Of a stretch of DNA of 48,732 nt, positions 8,741 to 16,731 are shown in pieces. The notes below the pieces were generated by a model. It saw nothing but the letters and a program-made list of their open reading frames with translations, was not told the origin of the DNA and searched no databases. The position numbers were made by a program, and so were the translations under genes. The stretch comes from Prolixibacteraceae bacterium (GTDB lineage Bacteria; Bacteroidota; Bacteroidia; Bacteroidales; Prolixibacteraceae). How positions within the stretch are numbered: position 1 is the stretch's first letter; each line of letters opens with the position of its first letter. The stretch lies in NCBI GenBank assembly GCA_029975525.1, contig JARKOX010000090.1, positions 1-48,732 of the forward strand, read 5' to 3'.

Positions 8741-10678
8741 TCAGCGGGCCAGCAACAGCAGGGAAACCGGCGGGACCTCTGCTTCTCCGGAGAGCGGTTG
8801 CCCAACCCCGTCCTCGCAGATCTCATCCTCTCGAACGATGATGCGGAAATCTCCTTCCGGTAATGAAATGGTAACCGGATGGCTGTTGCCGTTAAAAGCT
8901 ACCACCACCTGTTCCCAGGCGTCCCCGGCAACCGCTCCGTCCAGGCAATACGATACTACCCCCAACTGGTATCGGCTGCAAAAATTCAGGTTGTTGCGGA
9001 CCATTTCGGCCAGCGGCAACCGAAACACCGGATGGTTCTTCCGCAGACCGATCAGTCCTTTAAAATAGCGGAACACATCGGGATAAAGCGATTTTCGGCT
9101 CCAGTCCAGCTGGTTTATTGCGTCGGGCGCATTGTAAGAGTTGCCATGCCCCTGCTTGGTGCGGCAAAACTCCTCTCCGGCGTGCAAAAAGGGAGTTCCC
9201 TGCGAAGTCAGGATGACGGCGGCGGCCAGTTTCACCCTCCGGCGCAGCGCTTCTTCTGTCGCTTTGGGCAGCGAAATCCGGAGCTTATCAAAAAGGGTGT
9301 AATTATCGTGACACGACACATAGTTGACACACTGGACCGGTTCGGCGGCCCACGGCTGCGGCGAACTCTCCACGTAGCTGTAAACAATCTGTGGATGCCA
9401 GGTTGCTGCGACGATCCCGAATTTGACAGCCTCCTCGCGAAGGACCAGTCCGCTCACAAAACCTTTGCTGTTTTTTACGGCATGATGGCCCTTCAGCGCA
9501 TCCCGCATGTCGTCGCTAAAAGCGGCAATCCCGCGGAGCTGCGCCATATTCTTTTTTACAGCCCGCTGGTTTTCCGGCATCGGACTCCGGTCGGCAACCC
9601 ACCCTTCGCCATACAACCCGATCGCCGGATCGATGTGGTCCAGTTCATGCCGGATCCGCCGCATGGTCTCCAGGTCGTAAATTCCCATCAGGTCAAACCG
9701 GAACCCGTCGATATGATACTCCTGTACCCAGTATTTCAGCGAGTCGATCATATATTTCCGGACCATGCTGCGCTCCGAAGCGATTTCAGTTCCGCAGCCC
9801 GAGGCATTTGAAAAAGAGCCGTCGGGATTCTGGCGGAAAAAATAGCCGGGCACCGTCTGGTTAAACACCGACCCTTTGATCAGTCCGGTGTGATTATACA
9901 CCACATCCATAATCACGCCGATACCATGATCGTGCAACGTTTTCACCAGTTGCTTCAACTCCTTGATCCGGACCGTTCCGTCGAACGGATCGGTAGCATA
10001 CGAACCTTCGGGGGCGTTAAAATTCTGCGGATCGTATCCCCAGTTGTATTTGTCGAGTGGGTGCTCCTCGTCGACCGTGTAAAAATCGAAAACCGGCAGC
10101 AGGTGGACATGGGTGATTCCGAGTTCCAGCAAATGAGAGAGCCCGGTCGTTTCCCCATCGGGCGAGAAGGTATCTGTTTCCGTGAAACCCAGGTATTTTC
10201 CCTTGTGGTGAATGCCAGAGTTGGGGGAGATCGAAAAGTCGCGGATGTGCGCTTCATAAATGATCCAGTCGGTGAAGTGGCGGTAACGCGGTCCGCGATC
10301 GGTTCCCCAGCCGTCGGGATTGGTTTTGGCAGGGTCGAAAATCATGCCGCGGTGGCCGTTCACCCCCACTGCACGGGCCTGCGGGTCGGGCACTTCAGAC
10401 AGCCAGTCGCCGTCGTTGACCCGAAACGTGTAAAAGAGACCTTCAAGATTGCCGGCAATTTCAACCGACCACACCCCCTCCGATAAAAACTGCAGGGGAA
10501 CAACCCGAAGTGGTTTCCCCTCTTTCCCGTTTTCGTAGAGGCGCAGCTCAACCTGCCGGGCAGTGGGCGCCCAGATCTTAAAAAGCGTTTGCTGCGGCGA
10601 CCACCACACGCCCAGATCGTCACCGCTGTAATGCGGGTAAGTCGAAAAATCGATATGGTTAAAATGCCAGTTTCTCAT
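8741..10678 (-). CDS. pulA: type I pullulanase (GH13)
   Basis: 645 residues without a signal peptide, so probably cytoplasmic debranching of alpha-1,6 linkages in glycogen or imported alpha-glucan. An N-terminal CBM48-like domain (about 20-110) precedes the GH13 barrel. The type I pullulanase signature YNWGYDP is at 211-217 and GH13 region I DVVYNH at 258-263. The nucleophile is D329 in DGFRFDL, the acid/base is E358 in YGEGW, and the third acid is D458 in SCHDN. Length and motif order are normal. The start codon lies only 2 nt after the stop of the upstream membrane protein gene, implying translational coupling. Whether it acts on stored glycogen or dietary starch cannot be told from the locus. 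Confidence 0.92.
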   Translation of the reverse strand: MRNWHFNHIDFSTYPHYSGDDLGVWWSPQQTLFKIWAPTARQVELRLYENGKEGKPLRVVPLQFLSEGVWSVEIAGNLEGLFYTFRVNDGDWLSEVPDPQARAVGVNGHRGMIFDPAKTNPDGWGTDRGPRYRHFTDWIIYEAHIRDFSISPNSGIHHKGKYLGFTETDTFSPDGETTGLSHLLELGITHVHLLPVFDFYTVDEEHPLDKYNWGYDPQNFNAPEGSYATDPFDGTVRIKELKQLVKTLHDHGIGVIMDVVYNHTGLIKGSVFNQTVPGYFFRQNPDGSFSNASGCGTEIASERSMVRKYMIDSLKYWVQEYHIDGFRFDLMGIYDLETMRRIRHELDHIDPAIGLYGEGWVADRSPMPENQRAVKKNMAQLRGIAAFSDDMRDALKGHHAVKNSKGFVSGLVLREEAVKFGIVAATWHPQIVYSYVESSPQPWAAEPVQCVNYVSCHDNYTLFDKLRISLPKATEEALRRRVKLAAAVILTSQGTPFLHAGEEFCRTKQGHGNSYNAPDAINQLDWSRKSLYPDVFRYFKGLIGLRKNHPVFRLPLAEMVRNNLNFCSRYQLGVVSYCLDGAVAGDAWEQVVVAFNGNSHPVTISLPEGDFRIIVREDEICEDGVGQPLSGEAEVPPVSLLLLAR

Positions 10679-10680
10679 GT

Positions 10681-11220
10681 TCAGCGAAACAGTGTTTTCC
10701 GGAGCATCACACTGCGGGCCGGAAAAGTTTTCCCTTTCACTTCGGAAATCACAACCGTAACTTTCGGGAACCGTTTCAGCCGCCGGTCGTGGCGGTAAAA
10801 GCGGTTGAGATCGATGTCGAGGTCGTGTACTTTACCAGCTTCCAGGTAGAGCGGATAAAAATGGTAGTTGTTGGTTCCTTTGAGGCGAAACTTACGTTTC
10901 ATCCAGAAACTACTGAAAATCAGCAGCGGTTCTTCCAGATCCACATCCACACTGCCGGCATTCCGGACGGTAAGTTTGAGCCAATCCGGATAATAGAGCC
11001 GATCTTTTTCCAACAGGATTTCGAGCCGTTTTCTTTTCAGAAAAGAGCTCTTCGGACCCGCTTCCGACGGTTTTTTCCGGCGTTGCACCCCCTTTACAAA
11101 CAGATAGATCACAATCGGAAGCAACAGGGCAACCAGCACCTCCAGCAGCCGGTACCCATCGGGGCCAACAACCGTGGTGGTTCCGGACGATTCGGTAAGA
11201 ATATCTGACAAAAAAAACAT
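10681..11220 (-). CDS. hypothetical membrane-anchored protein coupled to pullulanase
   Basis: 179 residues of unknown function. One strong membrane segment lies near residues 25-46 (LLEVLVALLLPIVIYLFV), followed by a basic stretch and a soluble C-terminal domain of about 110 residues. That domain is rich in beta-strand-like segments (YYPDWLKLTVRNAGSVDVDL, PLLIFSSFWMKRKF) and resembles an immunoglobulin-like fold, though this is only an impression. The basic residues after the helix suggest that the domain is cytoplasmic. The stop codon is 2 nt from the pullulanase start, and the gene lies 70 bp after hypD in the same direction. I do not recognise the family. Confidence 0.7.
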   Translation of the reverse strand: MFFLSDILTESSGTTTVVGPDGYRLLEVLVALLLPIVIYLFVKGVQRRKKPSEAGPKSSFLKRKRLEILLEKDRLYYPDWLKLTVRNAGSVDVDLEEPLLIFSSFWMKRKFRLKGTNNYHFYPLYLEAGKVHDLDIDLNRFYRHDRRLKRFPKVTVVISEVKGKTFPARSVMLRKTLFR

Positions 11221-11290
11221 AGCTGCGTTTTAAAAAATCTGGCGTAAAAATAGCGTTTTACGGTGGCAGTACAATCGTTCGGAAGCCGGA

Positions 11291-13654
11291 TCACACGTTT
11301 TGATGTTCGGTCCGGCGGATGATCTCCTCCTGCAGATCCTCGCCCAAATCGTTGAAATAGTCGCTGTAACCGGCCACACGCACAATCAGGTCGCGGTATT
11401 TTTCCGGATGTTTCTGGGCGTCGCGCAGGATTTCGGCATTCACCACGTTAAACTGGATGTGGTGCCCATCCATTCTGAAATAGCTGCGTACCAGCTGCGA
11501 AATTTTCCGGATGGCTTCGTCGTCTTCAAAAAACGAGGGGGAGAATTTCTGGTTCAGGAGGGTGCCGCCGGTGCGGAGGTGGTCAATTTTGGCTGCCGAT
11601 TTAATCACGGCTGACGGGCCGCGGGTGTCGGCGCCCTGCACAGGCGAAATGCCCTCCGAAACAGGTTGCCCGGCTTTTCGTCCGTCGGGGCTGGCCTGCA
11701 TGACGCTGCCAAAATAGACGTGACAGGTGGTGGGCAGCAGGTTGATGCGGTAAGTGGCGCCCCGGGGCGAGTGGTACCCGTTTACGGCAGTGTGGTAAAT
11801 CTCAAAAACCTCCCGCAGCTGGTCGTCAGCCGCATCGTCGTCGTTACCATATTTGGGTGTCTGGTAGATCAGCCGGTAGCGCAACTCCTCATCCCCTTCA
11901 AAATTTCGGGAAAGAGCTGCTGCAAATTCCGGCAGGGTCAGCAGCGATTCGTCAAAAACCCATTTTTTCAGTGCGGTGAGGCTGTCGGTCACCGTTCCCA
12001 TTCCAACTCCCTGGATGTAGTTGGTGTTGTAGCGTGCGCCGCCGCAGATGTAATCGGTTCCGCGGGCCACACAGTCGTCGATAACCAGCGACAGAAACGG
12101 GGTGGGAACGTGCTGCATAAAAATTCGCTCAATAATATTGCTTCCCCTGATCTTGATCCGGACAAAATGGTTCACCTGTTGTCTGAAGGCTTCCAGCAGT
12201 TGCGGGAAAGTATCAAAATCGGCCGGTTGGCCGGTTGGCAGCCCGATCTGTTTTTGGGTCCGCGGATCGATTCCGTTGTGCAGCGTGATCTCCAAAATTT
12301 TGGGCAGGTTGAAGTAGCCGGTCAGGATGTAGCTTTCCGTTCCGAAGGCACCACTCTCCACACAGCCGCTGGCGCCGCCGTTGCGGGCATCGGCAAGCGT
12401 TTTACCCTGTGCGGTCAGCTCCTGCACGATTGCGTCGGTGTTGAAGATGGAAGGTTGTCCGAAGCCGGTTTTTACAATTTTCATGGCTCGGTCGATGAAA
12501 CGGTCGGGATTTTTTTTGCTGAGCTGAACCATTGAACTGGGCTGCAGCAAACGCATCTCCTCAATCACCTCGAGCAGCAGGTAAGTCATTTCATTCACGG
12601 CATCCGAACCATCTTCCTTCACTCCGCCCAGGTTGATGAGTGCAAAGTCGGTGTAGGTATTACTCTCCTGGGCGGTGATCCCCACTTTGGGCGGCGCCGG
12701 GTGGTTGTTGAATTTAATCCAGAATGCCTGCAGCAGCTCAACCGCTTCGTCCCTGGTGAGCGTTCCGGCAGCTATTTCGCGGCGGTAAAACGGGTAAAGG
12801 TGCTGGTCGAGCCGGCCGGGATTGAAACTGTCCCACGGGTTCAGTTCTGAAATCACTCCCAGATGAACAAACCAGTAATACTGAAGCGCTTCCTGGAGAG
12901 TTTGGGGAGCATGGGCCGGAACATTCCGGCAAACCTTTGCCATTTTAAGCAGTTCGTTGCGCCGGACTTCATCCGTTTCGCCGGCAGCCAGCTCATCCAG
13001 TTTTTCGGCATGCCGGCCGGCAAACCGGATAAGCGCTTCGGCGGCAATCCGCATGGCTTTCAGCTCTTCGGCCCGTTCAAACGCTTGCGGGTCGTTCAAA
13101 TAGTCGAGCGCCGACAGTGCATCTTCCACATCAGCAAGGATGTCGAGCATCCCTTTCCGGTAGATTTTGCTGCCGGCAACGGTGTGCCCGGGTGCGCGCT
13201 GCTCCATAAATTCGGTAAAAATTCCGGCCTGGTAGGCATCGTGCCACGGCTGCTCCATCGCCTGCATGATCCGGTCGCGGTTGGAACGTCCGCTCCAAAA
13301 CGGAATGATAATCTCGCGGTAAGCCTCCCGGGTCTCTTCATCCACCCGGAACCACACTTTTTTACGCGAATTCAGGATGTCAAGGTCCTGCAGCGAGTGG
13401 ACCGTAATTTCGGGATAGGTCGGGGTAGCTTTGGGCGCCGGGCCCCGTTCGCCCACAATCAGTTCGCCGTGGTTGATGCAAACCGTTTTGTTTTCCAGCA
13501 GGTAACGAAACGATTTGGCCCGTTGGACCGGAACCGTGTCGCCAAATGCCACGTGGTTTTGGTAGAATTCGGTGATCAGCAAAGCCCGTTCTGCCGAAAT
13601 CCGGTTGACGGCATTCAGGCTCTCTTCCCGCAGTTGTTCTATTCTTGGTGTCAT
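11291..13654 (-). CDS. hypD: trans-4-hydroxy-L-proline dehydratase (glycyl radical enzyme)
   Basis: 787 residues. HypD removes water from trans-4-hydroxy-L-proline to give pyrroline-5-carboxylate under anaerobic conditions, letting cells use hydroxyproline from collagen or plant glycoproteins. The thiyl cysteine is C431 with acid E433 in GCVESG, and the glycyl radical site is G762 in RVAGYSDYF. Active-site residues I remember for the Clostridioides difficile enzyme (F152, H160, D278, S334, D339, C434, E436, Y450, G765) are all matched here at a constant shift of three: F149, H157, D275, S331, D336, C431, E433, Y447 and G762. This separates it from pyruvate formate-lyase, which has a Cys-Cys pair. 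The activase gene lies just upstream, 60 bp away. No pyrroline-5-carboxylate reductase gene is in the window. Confidence 0.92.
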   Translation of the reverse strand: MTPRIEQLREESLNAVNRISAERALLITEFYQNHVAFGDTVPVQRAKSFRYLLENKTVCINHGELIVGERGPAPKATPTYPEITVHSLQDLDILNSRKKVWFRVDEETREAYREIIIPFWSGRSNRDRIMQAMEQPWHDAYQAGIFTEFMEQRAPGHTVAGSKIYRKGMLDILADVEDALSALDYLNDPQAFERAEELKAMRIAAEALIRFAGRHAEKLDELAAGETDEVRRNELLKMAKVCRNVPAHAPQTLQEALQYYWFVHLGVISELNPWDSFNPGRLDQHLYPFYRREIAAGTLTRDEAVELLQAFWIKFNNHPAPPKVGITAQESNTYTDFALINLGGVKEDGSDAVNEMTYLLLEVIEEMRLLQPSSMVQLSKKNPDRFIDRAMKIVKTGFGQPSIFNTDAIVQELTAQGKTLADARNGGASGCVESGAFGTESYILTGYFNLPKILEITLHNGIDPRTQKQIGLPTGQPADFDTFPQLLEAFRQQVNHFVRIKIRGSNIIERIFMQHVPTPFLSLVIDDCVARGTDYICGGARYNTNYIQGVGMGTVTDSLTALKKWVFDESLLTLPEFAAALSRNFEGDEELRYRLIYQTPKYGNDDDAADDQLREVFEIYHTAVNGYHSPRGATYRINLLPTTCHVYFGSVMQASPDGRKAGQPVSEGISPVQGADTRGPSAVIKSAAKIDHLRTGGTLLNQKFSPSFFEDDEAIRKISQLVRSYFRMDGHHIQFNVVNAEILRDAQKHPEKYRDLIVRVAGYSDYFNDLGEDLQEEIIRRTEHQNV

Positions 13655-13714
13655 ATTTTCAGCTTTTTTTATTCAGATCATGTAGTATCAAAAGTTCTCA
13701 CGCCGCCCGAAAAA

Positions 13715-14512
13715 CTATCCTCCGACCTTCACAACAAATCCCGCTGCCTGAAACTGCTGCCGGATAGCTGTCAGCTCCGCACTGCCGGGCGAAGCCTCCA
13801 CCCCGGGCAGGGAGAGCGGCAGGCCGAGTCGTTCGTACTTCCCTTTTCCAATCCGATGAAAAGGGAGCAGATCGACCTGCTGGACAACCTCCCTGTTGGG
13901 AAGTAAAAAGTCGATGGTCTGGCGGATATTTCCGGGGTCGGTATTGATCCCGTTGATCAATGGGATTCGGACCCGGAGCGGCTTTCCGGTTTCAGCCAGC
14001 CACAAAAAGTTTTGCAGGATCAGCCGGTTCGAAACGCCGGTGTACTCCTGGTGCCGCGCGTCGTCCATCAGTTTCAGGTCGAACAGGAAAAGACGGGTAT
14101 GCGGGGCAATCGCTTCGAGCTGGTTGGGCGCCGCAAATCCCGAAGTATCGACGGCGGTGTGAATGCCGGCGGCCAGAGCGGTTTGCAGGAGCGATTCCAG
14201 GAAAGCGGCCTGCATCAGGGGTTCTCCGCCCGAAAAAGTGACGCCGCCCCCACTCTCTTCCATCACAATCCGCTCTTTTTCCACCTCTGCCATCACTTCT
14301 TCAGCCGTCATTTCGCGACCGATCGTCTCCTCTTCCAAAAACTCGCGTTCGTCGAGCACCACCTTGCGGACAGCACAGCCGGGAACCGGCAGCCAGCTTT
14401 CGGGATTGTGGCACCAGCGGCAACGCAACGGACACCCTTTCAAAAAAACTGTCGTACGGATTCCCGGCCCGTCGTGTACGGCAAAACGTTTGATGTCGAA
14501 AATTATCCCCAC
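13715..14512 (-). CDS. radical-SAM activase of the glycyl radical enzyme HypD
   Basis: About 266 residues. The protein uses S-adenosylmethionine and a [4Fe-4S] cluster to abstract hydrogen from the glycine of HypD. The cluster motif is GCPLRCRWC (CxxxCxxC, at about 27-34 from the chosen start), preceded by IKRFAVHDGPGIRTTVFLK. GGGVTFSGGEPLMQ is the SAM-binding GGE region. The long ferredoxin-like insertion with extra cysteine pairs found in many glycyl radical activases is absent, so this is a compact form. The frame reaches back to ATG 14563 and ATG 14545, but family members normally begin just before GIIFDIKRF; GTG 14512 fits this and is used here. It heads the hypD transcription unit. Confidence 0.88.
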   Translation of the reverse strand: MGIIFDIKRFAVHDGPGIRTTVFLKGCPLRCRWCHNPESWLPVPGCAVRKVVLDEREFLEEETIGREMTAEEVMAEVEKERIVMEESGGGVTFSGGEPLMQAAFLESLLQTALAAGIHTAVDTSGFAAPNQLEAIAPHTRLFLFDLKLMDDARHQEYTGVSNRLILQNFLWLAETGKPLRVRIPLINGINTDPGNIRQTIDFLLPNREVVQQVDLLPFHRIGKGKYERLGLPLSLPGVEASPGSAELTAIRQQFQAAGFVVKVGG

Positions 14513-14879
14513 GAATGAATTTTTTTCAAAATATAAATCAGGCATAAAATGGAGCAGGCGCAATCCGGGTTTAACGACTCCCGGTCTCCGGCGGTAAAAG
14601 TCCCCCAGACTGTCGCTGCATTATAATATCCAGCATTCGAAAAGCCCTTTCCCGAAGTTGTGGTAAAGGTTCAGATGATAGGTAACTTGAAACTTCATGC
14701 CTCCGAAATTAGAAAATAAAATGATTCCCGGTAACGCCGGAGCACGCAATTGTGGCCGGCCAAGCGGCCTCCAATGTTAAATCTGATGTCAGATTAAGAC
14801 AAAAAAGTCTTCATTTTTGTATAAAATACTTTTTTTGTCTTAATTTCGTCTTCGATAAATTATTAATTCATCTGAAAAA
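14513..14879. other. divergent intergenic region between the hypD activase and the DUF4395 gene
   Basis: No gene is seen, apart from the possible 17-codon upstream extension of the activase frame. The right half is very A/T-rich and holds a 16-nt palindrome, a long interrupted inverted repeat and a promoter for the plus-strand gene. On the minus side, TATATTTTG (14535-14527) resembles a -7 box for the activase gene, with one base too many between TA and TTTG. Confidence 0.5.
14780..14848 (+). promoter_or_regulatory. promoter with overlapping palindrome and long inverted repeat, upstream of the DUF4395 gene
   Basis: A -33 box TTTG (14816-14819) and a -7 box TAATTTCG (14841-14848, one mismatch) have a 21-nt spacer. 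Around them lie AATCTGATGTCAGATT (14780-14795), a 16-nt palindrome with 7-bp arms, and an inverted repeat of ATTAAGACAAAAAAGT (14793-14808) with ACTTTTTTTGTCTTAAT (14828-14844, one extra T), separated by 19 nt. The right arm overlaps the -7 box and the loop contains the -33 box, as expected for a repressor site or a regulatory hairpin. Confidence 0.5.
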
Positions 14880-15335
14880 ATGTTTGTCAAACAACTGATT
14901 TGTCCAATTTCCGAAGAGCGGGTCAACGAACGGGTTGTTCGTTTAAATGCGCTGTTCACCATGTTGCTGGCCCTTGCCGGCATCCTACTGAACTCCAGAC
15001 TCGCGCTAATTATTCTGCTGGCGGACTTTTTTATGCGGGCATTTACGCCGGTAAAAACCACGCCGCTGAGTTTTATGAGTCAGAAATTGGTCAAGCTGTT
15101 GCGGTGGAAAAAAAAGCCGATCGACAAAGCCCCGAAGATTTTTGCGGCGCGTCTTGGCTTCCTGATGACCCTGACCATTGTCCTGCTTTTCCTGGCTGGT
15201 CTTTATCTGGCTTCCACGGTCATTACCGCAATCCTGGTTGTTTTTGCCGCCCTGGAATTATTTTTAGGTTTCTGCGCCGGATGCTTCCTGTACACCTACT
15301 TCATTCTTCCTTTCACCGGCCAGCGCAACCAATAG
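14880..15335 (+). CDS. DUF4395 family membrane protein
   Basis: 151 residues. The N-terminal LICPISEERVNERVVRLNA is the typical opening of DUF4395 proteins. Four hydrophobic segments follow (about 24-38, 39-52, 88-110 and 113-140). The last includes FCAGCFLYTYF, a conserved Cys-x2-Cys pair inside or at the edge of the membrane; with the cysteine in the N-terminal CP motif, this gives three cysteines. The family function is unknown; homologues often lie near redox or sulfur genes, as I recall, but no such neighbour is seen here. The gene has its own strongly structured promoter and its own terminator, so it is a single-gene unit. Confidence 0.8.
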   Translation: MFVKQLICPISEERVNERVVRLNALFTMLLALAGILLNSRLALIILLADFFMRAFTPVKTTPLSFMSQKLVKLLRWKKKPIDKAPKIFAARLGFLMTLTIVLLFLAGLYLASTVITAILVVFAALELFLGFCAGCFLYTYFILPFTGQRNQ

Positions 15336-15362
15336 TTTTTAATACATTCACAACTTCAACTC

Positions 15363-15395
15363 TCAAAGCGCCTCCCTCAGGCGCTTTGATCTTTT
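15363..15395 (+). terminator. rho-independent terminator after the DUF4395 gene
   Basis: Perfect 11-bp stem TCAAAGCGCCT (15363-15373) with AGGCGCTTTGA (15379-15389), 5-nt loop, then TCTTTT. Confidence 0.9.
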
Positions 15396-15461
15396 AGGCA
15401 CATTCCGGTTTTAGCCGGGCAGGGGTTTCGCCGGATTTCAAAATCGTAAAATTTATAAACA

Positions 15462-15506
15462 GGTGAATATAAAACTTGTACATTCACCATCAATGTTATA
15501 ATTTTC
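15462..15506 (+). promoter_or_regulatory. promoter with palindromic operator upstream of gene 15529
   Basis: GGTGAAT (15462-15468) and ATTCACC (15482-15488) form an inverted repeat with a 13-nt spacer. It encloses a -33 candidate CTTG (15475-15478). The -7 candidate TAATTTTC (15499-15506) lies 20 nt further on. An operator straddling the -33 box is a plausible reading. Confidence 0.4.
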
Positions 15507-15528
15507 GCTTTAAACGCAATGCGGCGGT

Positions 15529-16557
15529 ATGTTCCCGACCAGAAAAAAGATCATCCTTCTTCTTTTCCTGCTATTTTCCGGGTGGATCCTCCTTGGCGCC
15601 CCTCCGGCAAGCGACTCGCTGCAAATCCATGAACTGACCATTTTTGTGATCCCCGCTCCTGTTCCGCTCGACTGGAGCTCTCCCTCAGCGCTTTACAGCA
15701 GTTTCAAAAAGGGCTACCTCAAACAATTTTTACGAAAAGAGAAATACACCATCGGCCATCTGTTTCTCAAATTCTCTTCTCCGCTGGCAACAGAGCCTTT
15801 TTACACGGCAATCCGCTCCGCTTCCAAAAAAGAGATGCGCCAGCTGGTGCTGCGTGAAAAAATCGGGTTGGGTATCCTGGGCGCCGGCTTGTCGGGAAGA
15901 CTGGAGACCACCGACGAACTGAAGCCCAAAATTAGTATTTACCAGCGCCGGGGCGAGCTGGCTTTTATCACCTACCGGATCAACGAGGCTGCCGCCCGCC
16001 GGATTCTTACCTTTCTGGAAACTTTTGCCGCCAAATTCGACGACAAATATGCACCGTGCGACTTTTACGGCGGCGATTTCTGGCCCCGCTTCGAGCATGA
16101 AGGGGCGGGATGTACCGCTCTCGGACTTTCCGCCCTCGATGTGGCGGGCCTGCTTGGTAATGTCCCCCGCGAGTGGCGGGTTACGGTCAATATTCCCATG
16201 GACCTGATTGGCGGCTCCTTCAACCAGCACCGCCAGGTAAAAAACAAAACGATCAGAGCGCGCTGCGAATGGCACACACCAGCCGGTCTGACCAATATCG
16301 ACTACGTCCCGTTCAGCATTTACGACCCTGCCCGGATCTACCGCTGGATCCTGAAAAACAGGGACTCCGCCAATCCCGCCCGCGACCGGAATTATTTGCC
16401 CGTTGAACAGGACCAAACGCCCGGGCTCTACATCGACTGCCGCCACATCGGGATTGACGAAAGGGAACCCATTTTCCGGCACCGCGAAACCCCTTCGTTT
16501 TTTACGGGCCCCCACTACCAAAAAATTGGAGTCGCCATGCCGGTGGTTGCAGAATAA
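15529..16557 (+). CDS. secreted protein of unknown function, possible permuted papain-like fold
   Basis: 342 residues with an N-terminal hydrophobic signal (KKIILLLFLLFSGWILLGAPPAS). I do not recognise a named family with certainty. The mature part contains TIGHLFLKF with H77, a long middle region, and then CDFYGGDFWPRFEHEGAGCTALGL with C195 followed by a helix-like stretch. This order, a GH-x-F-L-K-F strand with histidine followed by a nucleophile-like G-x-G-C-T, resembles circularly permuted NlpC/P60 or DUF4105-type papain-like proteins. Those usually cleave amide or ester bonds in the envelope. A lipoprotein cysteine is not present. The gene stands alone behind a palindrome-flanked promoter. 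Functional confidence is low. Confidence 0.6.
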   Translation: MFPTRKKIILLLFLLFSGWILLGAPPASDSLQIHELTIFVIPAPVPLDWSSPSALYSSFKKGYLKQFLRKEKYTIGHLFLKFSSPLATEPFYTAIRSASKKEMRQLVLREKIGLGILGAGLSGRLETTDELKPKISIYQRRGELAFITYRINEAAARRILTFLETFAAKFDDKYAPCDFYGGDFWPRFEHEGAGCTALGLSALDVAGLLGNVPREWRVTVNIPMDLIGGSFNQHRQVKNKTIRARCEWHTPAGLTNIDYVPFSIYDPARIYRWILKNRDSANPARDRNYLPVEQDQTPGLYIDCRHIGIDEREPIFRHRETPSFFTGPHYQKIGVAMPVVAE

Positions 16558-16674
16558 TCTCTCTGCCAAAAACATTACCTGCCAGCAACATCCTTTTTTA
16601 CCGCCAACATCTGTCAGATGGTATCAAAACGCCTGATTCACACAAGTTCCTTTGATATTTCCGCAGGTAGTAAA

Positions 16675-16705
16675 TAGCGAAGCGACTGATTTTTCGCTAC
16701 TTTCG
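16675..16705 (+). promoter_or_regulatory. inverted repeat and -7 box upstream of the CorC-like operon
   Basis: TAGCGAA (16675-16681) and TTCGCTA (16693-16699) form a 7-bp inverted repeat. It overlaps TACTTTCG (16698-16705), a one-mismatch -7 box placed 27 bp before the start codon. No clear -33 box is found at 19-21 nt. Confidence 0.3.
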
Positions 16706-16731
16706 CAGCATTAAAACATACTTTAATCAAA

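Noticed and set aside
11291-13654. Pyruvate formate-lyase identity for the glycyl radical enzyme
   Set aside because: The active site has a single cysteine in GCVE rather than the Cys-Cys pair of formate-lyase, and residues specific to hydroxyproline dehydratase are matched at a constant offset.
12863-13906. Plus-strand open frame of 347 codons across hypD and the activase gene
   Set aside because: It lies opposite two well-supported genes, crosses their intergenic gap and shows no family motif.
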